This document shows positions 1-6,806 of a DNA stretch of 20,586 nucleotides, piece by piece. Both the position numbers and the translations under genes were made by a program. Source of the DNA: Hyphomonadaceae bacterium (GTDB taxonomy: Bacteria > Pseudomonadota > Alphaproteobacteria > Caulobacterales > Aquidulcibacteraceae). How positions within the stretch are numbered: the stretch's first letter is position 1; each line of letters opens with the position of its first letter. The stretch is taken from the NCBI GenBank assembly GCA_016791325.1, contig JAEUMU010000243.1, forward strand, positions 1 through 20,586, written 5' to 3'. Below the pieces are notes generated by a model, which was given only the letters and a program-made list of their open reading frames with translations, ran no database searches and was not told the DNA's origin.

Positions 1-2
1 GC

Positions 3-926
3 GCCGCCGGCTATGCCGCGCCCGATGCGCTTTCCGTTGTGCTGCAGGGTGGCCGCCCGCTAGGTGAAGCCCTGGCCGACCATGCCGACATCGCGCTCGT
101 TTCCGCGACAGGTTCGACGGCGATGGGCCGCGCCGTCGGCCCGCGCGTGGCGCGGCGTTTTGGCCGCGTGCTGCTGGAACTCGGCGGCAACAACGCTGCG
201 ATCGTTTGCGCTTCGGCGGATTTGGACTTGGCGCTGCGCGGCATCGCCTTCGCCGCTATGGGCACAGCCGGCCAGCGCTGCACCACGCTGCGGCGTTTGT
301 TCGTTCATGAGAGCATCGCCGCGCAGCTGGCCGCGCGCCTGCGCGCCGCTTACATGAGCGTACGCGTTGGCAATCCGCTTGAACCAGACGTCCTGGTTGG
401 TCCGCTGATTGATGAGAGCGCGTATCAGGCCATGGAGCGGGCCCTGAGCGAAGCGCGCGCGTGCGGCGGGCGCATAACTGGGGGCGAACGCCTTCATCCA
501 GCTGGCGTCTCTGGCGGCGTCTATGCGCGCCCAGCTCTCGCGGAGATGCCGGCGCAAACCGGCCCGGTTCTGCGCGAAACTTTTGCGCCGATCCTCTACA
601 TGATGACCTTCACCGATCTGGATGCGGCCATCGCCAGCAACAACGCCGTGGCGCAGGGCCTTTCATCCTCGGTCTTTACGAACGATCTGCGCGAGGCGGA
701 ACGCTTCCTTTCCGTATCGGGATCGGATTGCGGCATCGCCAACGTCAATATCGGGCCTTCCGGCGCCGAGATTGGCGGGGCCTTCGGCGGCGAAAAAGAA
801 ACGGGCGGCGGGCGCGAGTCCGGCTCCGACGCCTGGAAGGCCTACATGCGCCGCGCCACCAATACGATCAATTACGGCGCCGCGTTGCCGCTTGCGCAAG
901 GTGTGCGCTTCGATGTGGCCGGCTAA
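3..926 (+). CDS. amaB: ALDH7-family aldehyde dehydrogenase (aminoadipate-semialdehyde / piperideine-6-carboxylate type), 3' part
   Basis: Oxidises a semialdehyde to its acid with NAD+. In the ALDH7 (antiquitin/AmaB/Pcd) group the usual substrate is 2-aminoadipate semialdehyde from lysine breakdown. The gene enters from the left edge in frame 3, so the N-terminal part including most of the cofactor fold is missing. Visible are the catalytic-glutamate motif LELGGNN (codons near 174-194), the nucleophile motif GQRCTT with the catalytic Cys codon at 279-281, and the C-terminal run SGAEIGGAFGGEK then TGGGRESGSDAWK and LPLAQGV. The GGNN, GAEIGGAFGGEK and SDAWK signatures are typical of ALDH7 rather than of betaine-aldehyde or succinate-semialdehyde dehydrogenases. 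The stop lies 6 bases before the convergent GST gene. Family assignment is strong. The exact substrate is inferred from the family and no partner gene is in view. Confidence 0.93.
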   Translation, partial: AAGYAAPDALSVVLQGGRPLGEALADHADIALVSATGSTAMGRAVGPRVARRFGRVLLELGGNNAAIVCASADLDLALRGIAFAAMGTAGQRCTTLRRLFVHESIAAQLAARLRAAYMSVRVGNPLEPDVLVGPLIDESAYQAMERALSEARACGGRITGGERLHPAGVSGGVYARPALAEMPAQTGPVLRETFAPILYMMTFTDLDAAIASNNAVAQGLSSSVFTNDLREAERFLSVSGSDCGIANVNIGPSGAEIGGAFGGEKETGGGRESGSDAWKAYMRRATNTINYGAALPLAQGVRFDVAG

Positions 927-932
927 GCCTGA

Positions 933-1565
933 TCAGCCCTTTTGCGCGGCCGCCATCAGCGCGTTGTCGAGTTCGTTGGCGCGCGCAGCGGCGGGGCGGC
1001 TTTGAATCCGCTGCACATAGGCCACGAAAGCGGGACGCCGTTCGATGTTGCCAAACTGCAGCCCCCAGCCGATCTGCGCGCCAAGATAAACATCCGCCGC
1101 AGAGAAGCGCTCGCCCAGAAGGTAGTCGCTGCCCGAAACCGCCCGCTCCAACACATCGATAACTTCCGCCCGCGAACCGTAGCCCACCATGCCGCGCTTA
1201 TCGTCGGGCACTTGCAGGCCTAACGAGGCGTCAGTGGTGCTTGCCTCGACCGGGCCGGCGGCGAAGAACAGCCAGCGATAGTATGGTCCGCGTTGTTTGT
1301 CTCCGGGCGCTGGCGCCAGGCCAGCAGCAGGGAAAGCATCGGCCAGATACGCGCAAATCGCCGCGCATTCGGTCACCACAACATCGCCATGCTTGATTGC
1401 TGGCACCTTGCCCATCGGGTTGATAGCCAAATAGGCCGGCGCCTTCATGGTTGTGCCGTACTCAAGCGCGACCGTCTCATACGGCGCGCCAACTTCCTCA
1501 AGCATCCAACGGACTATGCGCCCGCGCGACATGGGATTGGTGTAGAAAGTCAGTGTGTCGGCCAT
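933..1565 (-). CDS. Glutathione S-transferase family protein
   Basis: A 210-residue cytosolic GST-fold protein, predicted to conjugate or reduce substrates with glutathione. Residues 4-80 form the thioredoxin-like domain: a beta strand into NPMSRGR (Ser13 is a possible catalytic residue), the cis-proline in NPMGKVPAI (Pro55), and the glutathione gamma-glutamyl site TEC (Glu66-Cys67), where most relatives have Glu-Ser. The C-terminal helical domain holds the N-capping box FSAADVYLG. Length is normal for the family. The ATG start has GGGAG about 8 bases upstream. It is transcribed divergently from the YffB-like gene and convergently with the aldehyde dehydrogenase. The substrate cannot be read from sequence. 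This GST differs clearly from the one at 4475-5113 and is not an obvious duplicate. Confidence 0.9.
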   Translation of the reverse strand: MADTLTFYTNPMSRGRIVRWMLEEVGAPYETVALEYGTTMKAPAYLAINPMGKVPAIKHGDVVVTECAAICAYLADAFPAAGLAPAPGDKQRGPYYRWLFFAAGPVEASTTDASLGLQVPDDKRGMVGYGSRAEVIDVLERAVSGSDYLLGERFSAADVYLGAQIGWGLQFGNIERRPAFVAYVQRIQSRPAAARANELDNALMAAAQKG

Positions 1566-1652
1566 CAGTGCATCTCCCTGGCGGGCAGATCACGCCTCGC
1601 CCTTGCGCGAGTCAAGGCTGCGCGCGATGGATGGCGCATGGCAAAGAAAGCA

Positions 1653-2000
1653 ATGAGCGCCACCCTTTATGGCATCAAGAACTGCGACACGATGAAGAAG
1701 GCGCGCGCCTGGCTCGATCAGCAGGGCGTCAGTTACGCCTTTCACGATTACAAGGCCGGCGGCATCGATAAGGCCACGCTTGAGCGCTGGGCGCGTGCGG
1801 TCGGTTGGGAGATATTGCTCAACCGCGCCGGGACGACGTTCCGCGCTCTGCCAGAAGCGGAAAAAGAAAACCTTACGGAAAAGAAGGCGATCGCGCTGAT
1901 GTTGGCGCAGCCGTCGATGATCAAGCGTCCGGTGCTTGAGGCTCAGGGCGCGTTACTCGTGGGTTTCAAGCCCGAAAGCTACGCGGCGCACTTCTCCTAG
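1653..2000 (+). CDS. Spx/MgsR (YffB-like) ArsC-family thioredoxin-fold protein
   Basis: A 115-residue protein of the ArsC/Spx/YffB group. It begins with YGIKNCDTMKKA, with one candidate redox cysteine (Cys11), and has the hallmark IKRPVL (Arg92-Pro93) and a C-terminal LLVGF segment. These match E. coli YffB closely. YffB-type proteins have an arsenate-reductase-like fold but their reaction is not well established, so arsenate reduction should not be assumed. The start at 1653 is chosen because it puts the family's usual short N-terminus before the first strand and has an AAAGAAAG purine run just upstream. An in-frame ATG at 1638 would add five residues (MAKKA). A much longer upstream frame, open from 1293, is antisense to the GST gene and is not protein-like. 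The stop shares the palindrome CTAG with the stop of the convergent hydrolase. Confidence 0.9.
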   Translation: MSATLYGIKNCDTMKKARAWLDQQGVSYAFHDYKAGGIDKATLERWARAVGWEILLNRAGTTFRALPEAEKENLTEKKAIALMLAQPSMIKRPVLEAQGALLVGFKPESYAAHFS

Positions 2001-2668
2001 GCGCGCGCCAGCATCCACGCAGCCGCTGCATCCAGCGCTTCGTCCAATACGTCGCTATCCTTGCGTCCGCTGCGGGCGGGGGCGTGAAAGCTGTGATCAG
2101 CGTGGGCAAGCAGATGGAGCTCTGTACGCTCGCCCAGATTCGCGACCACCGATTGAAGCAGCGGCTTCTCCGCGAGCGCGTCATGGTCCCCTTGCACGAA
2201 AATCATCGGCAGCGCGACTTCCTGCAGGTGCAGCGCTCGCTCTTCGCTTGGTTTCCCCGCCGGGTGCAGTGGAAACGCAAAGAATACCAGTCCGCGCACA
2301 TGCAGCAGAGCGGCCTTCGCCTGCGCCTGTGAGGTCATCCGGGCGCCGAAAGAGCGCCCGCCGGCGAAAAGCGGCAACGCCGGCGCCAACTCATGCGCAC
2401 ATTGGGTGGCGACACGAACGGCCCGATGCGCCAGCGCCGGAGGGTCCGGGCGTTTCTGGCGTCGGTCCATGTAAAGAAAGTTGAACCGCAAGGTGGCGAC
2501 GCCACGCTTCGCCAGACCTTGGGCGAGGGCCTCCATGCCCTTGTGCGCCATGCCCGCGCCAGCCCCGTGCGCAAGCACGAGCGTCGCGCGCGCTTTTGGC
2601 GGCGCCAGCCAGAGTCCTGACGTTGTCCCTTCCGCGCCAAGGGCGAGCGTGACGGGCTGTGGTTCCAT
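1997..2668 (-). CDS. Alpha/beta hydrolase of the KANL3/Tex30 (dienelactone-hydrolase-like) type
   Basis: A 223-residue soluble hydrolase, the last gene of the seven-gene minus-strand operon. It has the oxyanion-loop motif LAHGAGAGM (residues 32-40), the nucleophile elbow GGRSFGAR with Ser106, the late strand and acid IFVQGDHD (Asp161 or Asp163), and the catalytic His in HADHSF (His192). Together these form a complete Ser-Asp-His triad. The substrate is unknown; small bacterial members are usually called hydrolases or esterases. The ATG at 2668 is preferred. An in-frame GTG at 2677 would add three residues and neither has a strong ribosome site. It follows the YciI gene by 40 bases, so it may be read from the operon promoter. 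Its stop lies inside the CTAG shared with the YffB-like gene. Confidence 0.88.
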   Translation of the reverse strand: MEPQPVTLALGAEGTTSGLWLAPPKARATLVLAHGAGAGMAHKGMEALAQGLAKRGVATLRFNFLYMDRRQKRPDPPALAHRAVRVATQCAHELAPALPLFAGGRSFGARMTSQAQAKAALLHVRGLVFFAFPLHPAGKPSEERALHLQEVALPMIFVQGDHDALAEKPLLQSVVANLGERTELHLLAHADHSFHAPARSGRKDSDVLDEALDAAAAWMLARA

Positions 2669-2708
2669 GACCGCCACTATGCGTCTGCGCTGGCGCCCGC
2701 GCCATGCC

Positions 2709-3068
2709 CTAGCTGATTTGCGGCAGCGGCAGGCATTCCATGATCTCCACGCTTTCGCCCGGAAAAATCATGAAATGTGGATGTCCTTCAAACAGGCGCG
2801 CGGCGGCCTCATGTGTTGGCGCGCGCACGATCACGTACCCGGTCAGGGCGTTGACCGTATCGCTCACGCCGCTCGTGTCCGTGCGCTTTGTTTTGCCGAG
2901 CGGGCCGCCTTGCGCCACGATCGCGTCCTTATGGCGTTCCCCCCAGGCCACCCAGGCGTCGAAGCCCACTTTGATGCGGCGATTGCGCTCGCCCTCGTCT
3001 AGCGCATCCCAGTCGGATCGCGCGTGTGATTGCGCCGAGCCTGTGTAGATGGCGAGAAAGGTCTTCAT
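2709..3068 (-). CDS. YciI-family (YCII-related domain) protein
   Basis: A 119-residue single-domain protein, probably cytosolic and ferredoxin-like. Features are the first strand MKTFLAIYTG, a middle motif KTKRTDTSGVSDTVNALTGY, then the terminal HPHFMIFPGESVEIMECLPLP, characteristic of the group of YCII-related proteins found beside SRPBCC and sigma-factor genes. No reaction is firmly established for this subgroup. Its ATG overlaps the stop of the upstream SRPBCC gene as ATGA (3065-3068), so translation is probably coupled. The association with SRPBCC, GST and ArsR genes suggests a shared stress or small-molecule response. That is inference from context. Confidence 0.88.
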   Translation of the reverse strand: MKTFLAIYTGSAQSHARSDWDALDEGERNRRIKVGFDAWVAWGERHKDAIVAQGGPLGKTKRTDTSGVSDTVNALTGYVIVRAPTHEAAARLFEGHPHFMIFPGESVEIMECLPLPQIS

Positions 3069-3553
3069 TGGCCGAATCCTTGTTTGTCCAGGTGGTCGCC
3101 GAGCTTCAGCAGCAGCTCCTGCCAGCCCGCCTCGCGCATATGCACCCCATCGGCGCCATCGAAGAACGCAGCGTGCTCGGTGAACACAAGGCGCGTGCCC
3201 TGGCCCTCAGCGCTGAACTCCACGCTCGCCAGAGAGATGGAAAAGCGCGCGCCGTTGCGCGCCATGGAGTAGGTGAAGATGATGCGTTCGTTGGCGATGA
3301 TCTCGTTGAAAACCGTATCGTTGCTGAAGAGGGTTTCCTCGCCAAATGTCTCTTCACCTTTGACGAACCGGAAGCTGCTTTTCTCTTCGCCGCCTTCATG
3401 GAAATCCATCTCGTAGCTGCGGATGTCCCAGCCTTCTCCTTCGACGAACCAGGCGCGTTTGGCCTGCGGATCGCTCCAAGCGGCGAAGACGCGCTTTGGA
3501 GCATGCTGGTAGCGCCGTTCGATAATGAAGCTCGCATGCGTTGTGCTTGTCAT
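3065..3553 (-). CDS. SRPBCC/AHSA1-family protein (third of three tandem copies)
   Basis: A 162-residue START/Bet v 1-like protein of the AHSA1 (activator of Hsp90 ATPase homologue 1-like) group. These form a hydrophobic cavity that binds small lipophilic ligands; a catalytic role is not established. The N-terminus shows the shared pattern THASFIIERRY then APKRVFAAWSDPQAKRAWF, and the family's FHEGGEE turn. The C-terminal helix begins around GWQELLLKLGDHL. It is paralogous to the two genes just upstream in the operon (see the VFAA-W-D-K-W pattern in all three). It starts 10 bases after the middle copy's stop and overlaps the YciI gene by ATGA. Confidence 0.9.
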   Translation of the reverse strand: MTSTTHASFIIERRYQHAPKRVFAAWSDPQAKRAWFVEGEGWDIRSYEMDFHEGGEEKSSFRFVKGEETFGEETLFSNDTVFNEIIANERIIFTYSMARNGARFSISLASVEFSAEGQGTRLVFTEHAAFFDGADGVHMREAGWQELLLKLGDHLDKQGFGQ

Positions 3554-3563
3554 CGCGTGGGTC

Positions 3564-4022
3564 TCAGGAGTTCAAACAGGCGACGAGTTGGTCGAGCAGC
3601 TCGTGCGTGCCGCGCTCGCGTCCGCCCGCATCGTCGAAGCCATCGAGAAACACGCCTTGCTCGGTGTAGGTCAACGTCGTGCCTTCGGGGGCCGGTTTGA
3701 ATTCCGTAGTTCCAAGCGAAACGGAAATGCGCGTGGGCCCTAACAGCATTTCGTAGCTCATGACGATGCGCTCGTTCTGAACGATGTCCCAATAGAGCGC
3801 GTTCATCGTATGCTCCGGTCCGTCATGGGGACCGCCGCTCTCGCTTTCGCGCCCGCCGACACGAAAATCGAGCGTGTGCGTCGATCGCGTCCATTCCGGC
3901 GGGCCGCCGAACCATTTGGCCTTCTGGGTTAGATCGGCATAGGCAGCGAACACTTTGGCGGGCGGGTGCTTTAGCGTACGCTCGATCACGAACGTGGCAT
4001 GCGTGGTGGCGCGCTTGGTCAT
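3564..4022 (-). CDS. SRPBCC/AHSA1-family protein (second of three tandem copies)
   Basis: A 152-residue Bet v 1-like ligand-binding-fold protein, the middle member of the triplet. The N-terminal pattern is THATFVIERTL, PPAKVFAAYADLTQKAKWF, followed by the strand motif LDFRVGGRE and the segment ALYWDIVQNERIVMSYEM. The late strands TTLTYTEQGVFLDGFDD precede the C-terminal helix ELLDQLVACL. These are the standard AHSA1 landmarks in order. No catalytic residue can be assigned. Its start overlaps the stop of the first SRPBCC copy by four bases (4019-4022), pointing to coupled translation. Confidence 0.9.
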   Translation of the reverse strand: MTKRATTHATFVIERTLKHPPAKVFAAYADLTQKAKWFGGPPEWTRSTHTLDFRVGGRESESGGPHDGPEHTMNALYWDIVQNERIVMSYEMLLGPTRISVSLGTTEFKPAPEGTTLTYTEQGVFLDGFDDAGGRERGTHELLDQLVACLNS

Positions 4023-4471
4023 GCGTTGAACTCTTTCGCGAGATTATCGAGCGCCGCATTCCAACCAAATTGGTAGCCGCTCTCCATGCCAGCGCCATCG
4101 AATGAGGCGATTTGCATGGTCAGCAAAAGGCGTGTGCGCGCCCCGACGGGAGAAAGCTCGACGCTGATCAGCGCCGCTGAAACGCGCCTGTCGCCATGGC
4201 TGACATCCTCCGCGAACACGATCCGGGCATCCTGGCGGATGTCGAGATAGTGCACGACGGCGACGTAATCGGCGTTTCCCGCTTCAATGCAGCGTGAGAT
4301 ATCCCGCCCGCCCTCGCGAAATTCGGCGGCTTCATACTCAATGCGGATGCCGTCAGCGGGCGCAGACCAACGTTTGCGTGCGTCAACATCCGCCCAGGCG
4401 GCGAACACCCGCGCGGGCGAGGCCGCGTAGTTGCGCTCCATGACAATCGTGGCGTGGGCGATATCGGTCAT
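4019..4471 (-). CDS. SRPBCC/AHSA1-family protein (first of three tandem copies)
   Basis: A 150-residue Bet v 1-like protein. It opens with AHATIVMERNY and SPARVFAAWADVDARKRW, then FREGGRDISR, VVHYLDIRQDARIVFAEDV, and a final helix GWNAALDNLAKEF. It is the most diverged of the triplet: the WF seen after the lysine in its paralogues is WS here, so its cavity may accept a different ligand (inference). It starts 3 bases after the stop of the upstream GST gene. Position straight after ArsR and GST suggests the whole set is expressed together. Confidence 0.88.
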   Translation of the reverse strand: MTDIAHATIVMERNYAASPARVFAAWADVDARKRWSAPADGIRIEYEAAEFREGGRDISRCIEAGNADYVAVVHYLDIRQDARIVFAEDVSHGDRRVSAALISVELSPVGARTRLLLTMQIASFDGAGMESGYQFGWNAALDNLAKEFNA

Positions 4472-4474
4472 CGC

Positions 4475-5113
4475 TCAATCTCCCGGGTAAAGGTGAAACA
4501 GAGGCTCCTTTTCCCGCAGCACGCGGTCGAACGAGGGACGGCTGATGAGGCGTTCCAGATAGGCGGCGATGCGTGGAAACTTGTTCTCCAGCGGCACATT
4601 ACGCGTCGCATACCAAAGCGCCGGCGCTGCGGCGCAATCGGCTAGCGTAAAGGCCTCGCCCACGATGAAGGTGTTGGCGCCCAGTTGGCGTTCCACCACC
4701 TCGTAAGCTGCGCGCACGCGTCGGCGTGCGTCCTCTACCCCGTAGGGATCCTTGCTTCCTTCCGGCCGAATGCGATCGACCACCACTTTGCTCATCATCG
4801 TGTTGATGTTGTTGTCGAACACACGGTCCCAGCGGCGCGCCTCAAGCGCCTCTGCGCTGTCGCGCGGGATGAAGCGCGAGGGGCCGGGATAACGCGTGTC
4901 TAGATACTCGATGATGCAGCTGGTTTCGGTCACGAACGCGTTGCTGGCGCTATCGCGCAGCGCCGGAAACTGGCCTAGCGGCCACAGGGCGATAAAGTCG
5001 GCATAGGTGTCCTGATCGATCGTCACGGCCTCGAAGGGGGTGTCGTTCTCGTAGAGCGCGATCAGCGCCTTCCATGTGTAGGAAGAAATCGGATGGCCGT
5101 AGAGAGTGAGCAT
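4475..5113 (-). CDS. Glutathione S-transferase family protein (operon-encoded)
   Basis: A 212-residue GST-fold protein. Residues 1-80 are the thioredoxin-like domain with LTLYGHPISSYTWK, the cis-proline in LGQFPAL, and TETSCIIEYLD, where Glu-Thr-Ser forms the glutathione gamma-glutamyl site. The C-terminal domain has the box FTLADCAAAPAL. A possible catalytic Ser lies in HPISSYT. The ATG at 5113 overlaps the ArsR stop as TGATG; a TTG codon immediately before it (5116) is a less likely start. Second gene of the operon. Its presence beside a repressor and SRPBCC proteins suggests a response to an electrophile or organic compound, but the inducer is unknown. Confidence 0.9.
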   Translation of the reverse strand: MLTLYGHPISSYTWKALIALYENDTPFEAVTIDQDTYADFIALWPLGQFPALRDSASNAFVTETSCIIEYLDTRYPGPSRFIPRDSAEALEARRWDRVFDNNINTMMSKVVVDRIRPEGSKDPYGVEDARRRVRAAYEVVERQLGANTFIVGEAFTLADCAAAPALWYATRNVPLENKFPRIAAYLERLISRPSFDRVLREKEPLFHLYPGD

Positions 5114-5448
5114 CAAGTGTCGCCTGTGGTTTCATCGAGAAATGCTTCGAGCCGATCGAGGCGCCGCTCCCAAAGCGCGCGCCGTTCGGCGATCCACTGT
5201 TCCGCGCGGGAGAGCGCTTTGGGCTCGATCCGGCAGGTGCGTGTGCGCCCGATCTTTTCGCTGGCGACGAGCCCGCTCGCTTCCAATACCGCCAAGTGCT
5301 GCATCACGCCGGGCAAGCTCATGGCCAGTGGTTTGGCAAGTTCGCTGACCGTCGCTGGTCCAGTTGCAAGCCGGTCGACCATGGCTCGCCGGCTGGGGTC
5401 GGCGAGGGCCTGAAAGGCCAGATCGAGGGCGGCGTCGGTGCGAAACAC
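5113..5448 (-). CDS. ArsR-family winged-helix transcriptional regulator
   Basis: A 111-residue DNA-binding repressor heading the operon. The winged helix runs from FQALADPSRRAMVDRL (residues 12-27) through VSELAKPLAMSLPGVMQHLAVLE (recognition helix, about 34-56) to the wing SGLVASEKIGRTRTCRIEP. The C-terminal tail RALWERRLDRLEAFL is rich in charged residues and probably dimerises. The cysteine motif (ELCVC type) used by metal-sensing ArsR proteins is absent, so it is probably not a metal sensor. The start is GTG at 5448, fixed because the family begins only a few residues before DAALD. No Shine-Dalgarno sequence precedes it. A repeated CTTAAGTA element lies 4-24 bases upstream and is the best candidate for autoregulation. 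ArsR genes fused in operons with AHSA1 genes are a recurrent arrangement. Confidence 0.93.
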   Translation of the reverse strand: MFRTDAALDLAFQALADPSRRAMVDRLATGPATVSELAKPLAMSLPGVMQHLAVLEASGLVASEKIGRTRTCRIEPKALSRAEQWIAERRALWERRLDRLEAFLDETTGDT

Positions 5449-5451
5449 AAC

Positions 5452-5472
5452 ACTTAAGTAGAGGCTTAAGTA
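5452..5472 (-). promoter_or_regulatory. Putative ArsR operator: two CTTAAGTA repeats over a candidate promoter
   Basis: Two exact copies of CTTAAGTA occur at 5453-5460 and 5465-5472, twelve bases apart (about one helical turn). The first is part of a perfect 8-base palindrome, ACTTAAGT (5452-5459). This AT-rich pair stands out in a GC-rich genome and sits directly before the repressor gene. On the minus strand a candidate promoter reads TTGCGA (5483-5478), 17 bases, TACTTA (5460-5455). Transcription would then start at or next to the GTG codon. Operator function is inferred from position and repetition. Confidence 0.55.
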
Positions 5473-5531
5473 TCATTTCGCAAGCTCGAAATGCATCCAT
5501 TCGACCCCGTCGTGGCTGCAGACGTGCGGAT

Positions 5532-5537
5532 GGAGGT
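5532..5537 (+). promoter_or_regulatory. Ribosome binding site GGAGGT fixing the start at 5544
   Basis: GGAGGT lies six bases before the ATG at 5544. It settles the start of the first membrane-protein gene, whose frame is open back to 5364 without a comparable site. Confidence 0.75.
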
Positions 5538-5543
5538 CTTGGC

Positions 5544-5927
5544 ATGGATGAAGGAAGGGTGGCGGCATTCATTTTCGCCGCGGTGGCGGTCGCCATGATC
5601 GGCCAGGGCTGGATGTCGCTCTTGGAGCACCAGCGCCGGAAACAGGCGATGGATGTGATCAAGGCCGCGCTCCAAGCGGGCAAGGAGGCGCCGCCAATCA
5701 TCTACGAGCAATTGCGCAGCGCCGGGCGGTCAAAGCCGCCTTGGAGCGAGGTGGTGGTTTTCACGGCGCTCGGCTTCGGATTCTGGATCGCATACGCCAA
5801 TGCAGAGGGCGATCAGCGCATCTCCTTCCTGGTCGTCGCCGCGATCATGACGATCACCGCGCTCGGCTGTCTTGGCCTCGCCATCATGCGTCCCGGCGAG
5901 CCCAAAGACCGCAATGACGCGGAATGA
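5544..5927 (+). CDS. Small DUF6249-like membrane protein, cassette 1
   Basis: A 127-residue integral membrane protein. Helix 1 spans about residues 5-25 (VAAFIFAAVAVAMIGQGW), then a basic, amphipathic cytosolic stretch EHQRRKQAMDVIKAALQAGKEAPPIIYEQL. Two more hydrophobic segments follow (VVVFTALGFGFWIAYA and FLVVAAIMTITALGCLGLAIM). The layout of one N-terminal helix, a linker with A-L-x-x-G-K and a Pro/Gln-Leu motif, and two C-terminal helices matches the gene at 6826, which looks like a DUF6249 protein. The stop overlaps the ATG of the next sigma-factor gene by 14 bases, so the two are coupled. DUF6249 proteins commonly neighbour ECF sigma genes; their role is unknown. A part in sensing or in holding the regulator at the membrane is speculation. 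Confidence 0.82.
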   Translation: MDEGRVAAFIFAAVAVAMIGQGWMSLLEHQRRKQAMDVIKAALQAGKEAPPIIYEQLRSAGRSKPPWSEVVVFTALGFGFWIAYANAEGDQRISFLVVAAIMTITALGCLGLAIMRPGEPKDRNDAE

Positions 5928-6447
5928 AGAAGCGCGCCTCATCGCCGCCGCCCGCCGTGGCGATAGTCGCGCTTTTGCCGGCCTGGTCGCCGCGCACCAG
6001 CAAGCGGTGCGCGGGTTTTTGCGGCGATACACCGGGCATTGGGCGGATGCCGACGATATCGCGCAAGAGGCGTTCGTGACCGCGTGGCGCAAACTCGACC
6101 GCTTCGAGGGCCGCGCCGGCTTTCGCTCCTGGGTCTGCGGTGTCGGCTATAGGATCGCGCGCGACGCGCGGCGTACGCATCAGCGGGACGGTGCGCGTGA
6201 CGCAGCATGGAGCACCGAGCGTGAGGCCGCGGGCGAAGCTGCTGCGTCCATAGAAGATCGTCTCGCCCTGGCCGCGGCCATGGCGACTCTGCCGGAGCCT
6301 CAGCGCGCCGCCGTAGCTTTGTGCCTCGGCGAAGGCTTCTCCCATCCGGAAGCCGCCGATATTCTCGGTTTGCCGCTCGGCACGGTGAAATCGCATGTCA
6401 CGCGCGGACGCGAGCGGCTATTGCGCGCATTGGATGAAACGCCATGA
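5914..6447 (+). CDS. ECF-type RNA polymerase sigma factor, cassette 1
   Basis: A 177-residue sigma-70-family factor of the extracytoplasmic-function type, containing only regions 2 and 4. Region 2 shows ADADDIAQEAFVTAWRKLDRF (core RNA polymerase and -10 contacts) then FRSWVCGVGYRIARDARR. Region 4 shows LPEPQRAAVALCLGEGFSH and the helix-turn-helix AADILGLPLGTVKSHVTRGRERL for the -35 element. A linker rich in Ala and Glu separates them. Start at the ATG at 5914 (MTRNEEARLIAAARRGD), the usual ECF N-terminus; the frame is open further upstream but that part lies inside the previous gene. It ends in an ATGA overlap with the next gene. Confidence 0.93.
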   Translation: MTRNEEARLIAAARRGDSRAFAGLVAAHQQAVRGFLRRYTGHWADADDIAQEAFVTAWRKLDRFEGRAGFRSWVCGVGYRIARDARRTHQRDGARDAAWSTEREAAGEAAASIEDRLALAAAMATLPEPQRAAVALCLGEGFSHPEAADILGLPLGTVKSHVTRGRERLLRALDETP

Positions 6448-6734
6448 CCGCTTCTGATCGTTTGACTCGGGCGCTCGGCGCCGATCGGCCTCCGGAGCGG
6501 GATGGCGCGTTCGTGGTCGCGGTGATTGAAGCGGGGGAACATCACCGCCATCGCCGGGCCATCGTGTTGTCGGTGTTCCGCGCCGCCGGGCTGGCCGCCG
6601 CGGCTGCGGCGGCCGCGGCGTGGGCGTGGAACGCGCTCAGCGGGTTTGCGCTCACTGACGGCCTGCTCTTGGCCGGTGCGATCATCGCCTTGGTTCTGCT
6701 GATGCGGCGCTTTGCGGCCGGGGTGGCCGCCTAG
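6444..6734 (+). CDS. Short two-helix membrane protein, possible sigma regulator, cassette 1
   Basis: A 96-residue protein with an N-terminal soluble part of about 38 residues (DRLTRALGADRPPERDGAFVVAV, then a His/Arg-rich stretch) and two hydrophobic helices (about 40-65 and 70-88), the first being Ala-rich. The ATG overlaps the sigma stop (ATGA), so the two are made together. Position and layout recall membrane anti-sigma factors, but the zinc-binding HxxxCxxC motif is absent and the protein contains no cysteine. The gene at 7785 has the same size class, position and a similar N-terminal pattern. No function can be named with confidence; an anti-sigma or membrane-anchoring role is inferred from context only. 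Confidence 0.8.
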   Translation: MTASDRLTRALGADRPPERDGAFVVAVIEAGEHHRHRRAIVLSVFRAAGLAAAAAAAAAWAWNALSGFALTDGLLLAGAIIALVLLMRRFAAGVAA

Positions 6735-6788
6735 CTTCACGAAAAGCCTTGCATCCAATACCCCGGATCAGCGCATCTATGGCCTAAA

Positions 6789-6806
6789 TGGGGCTTCTAG
6801 ACCCCA
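6789..6806 (+). repeat. Imperfect inverted repeat upstream of cassette 2
   Basis: TGGGG (6789-6793) and CCCCA (6802-6806) flank an 8-base loop that contains TCTAGA. It sits in the 91-base gap between the cassettes, 20 bases before the ATG at 6826. With no following T-run it is a poor intrinsic terminator. It might be a protein site or chance. Confidence 0.3.

Noticed and set aside
1293..1652. Upstream extension of the YffB-like frame
   Set aside because: It is antisense to the GST gene and does not resemble any protein. The family starts at the short N-terminus.
1653..2000. Calling the ArsC-like protein an arsenate reductase
   Set aside because: The NCDTMKKA and IKRPVL motifs fit the YffB/Spx group, and no arsenic-resistance partner gene is present. 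The nearby ArsR-type regulator lacks metal-binding cysteines and lies in a different operon.
5113..5448. Calling the ArsR protein a metal sensor
   Set aside because: The recognition-helix region has SELAKPL where metal sensors carry the cysteine motif. Its operon partners point to organic compounds instead.
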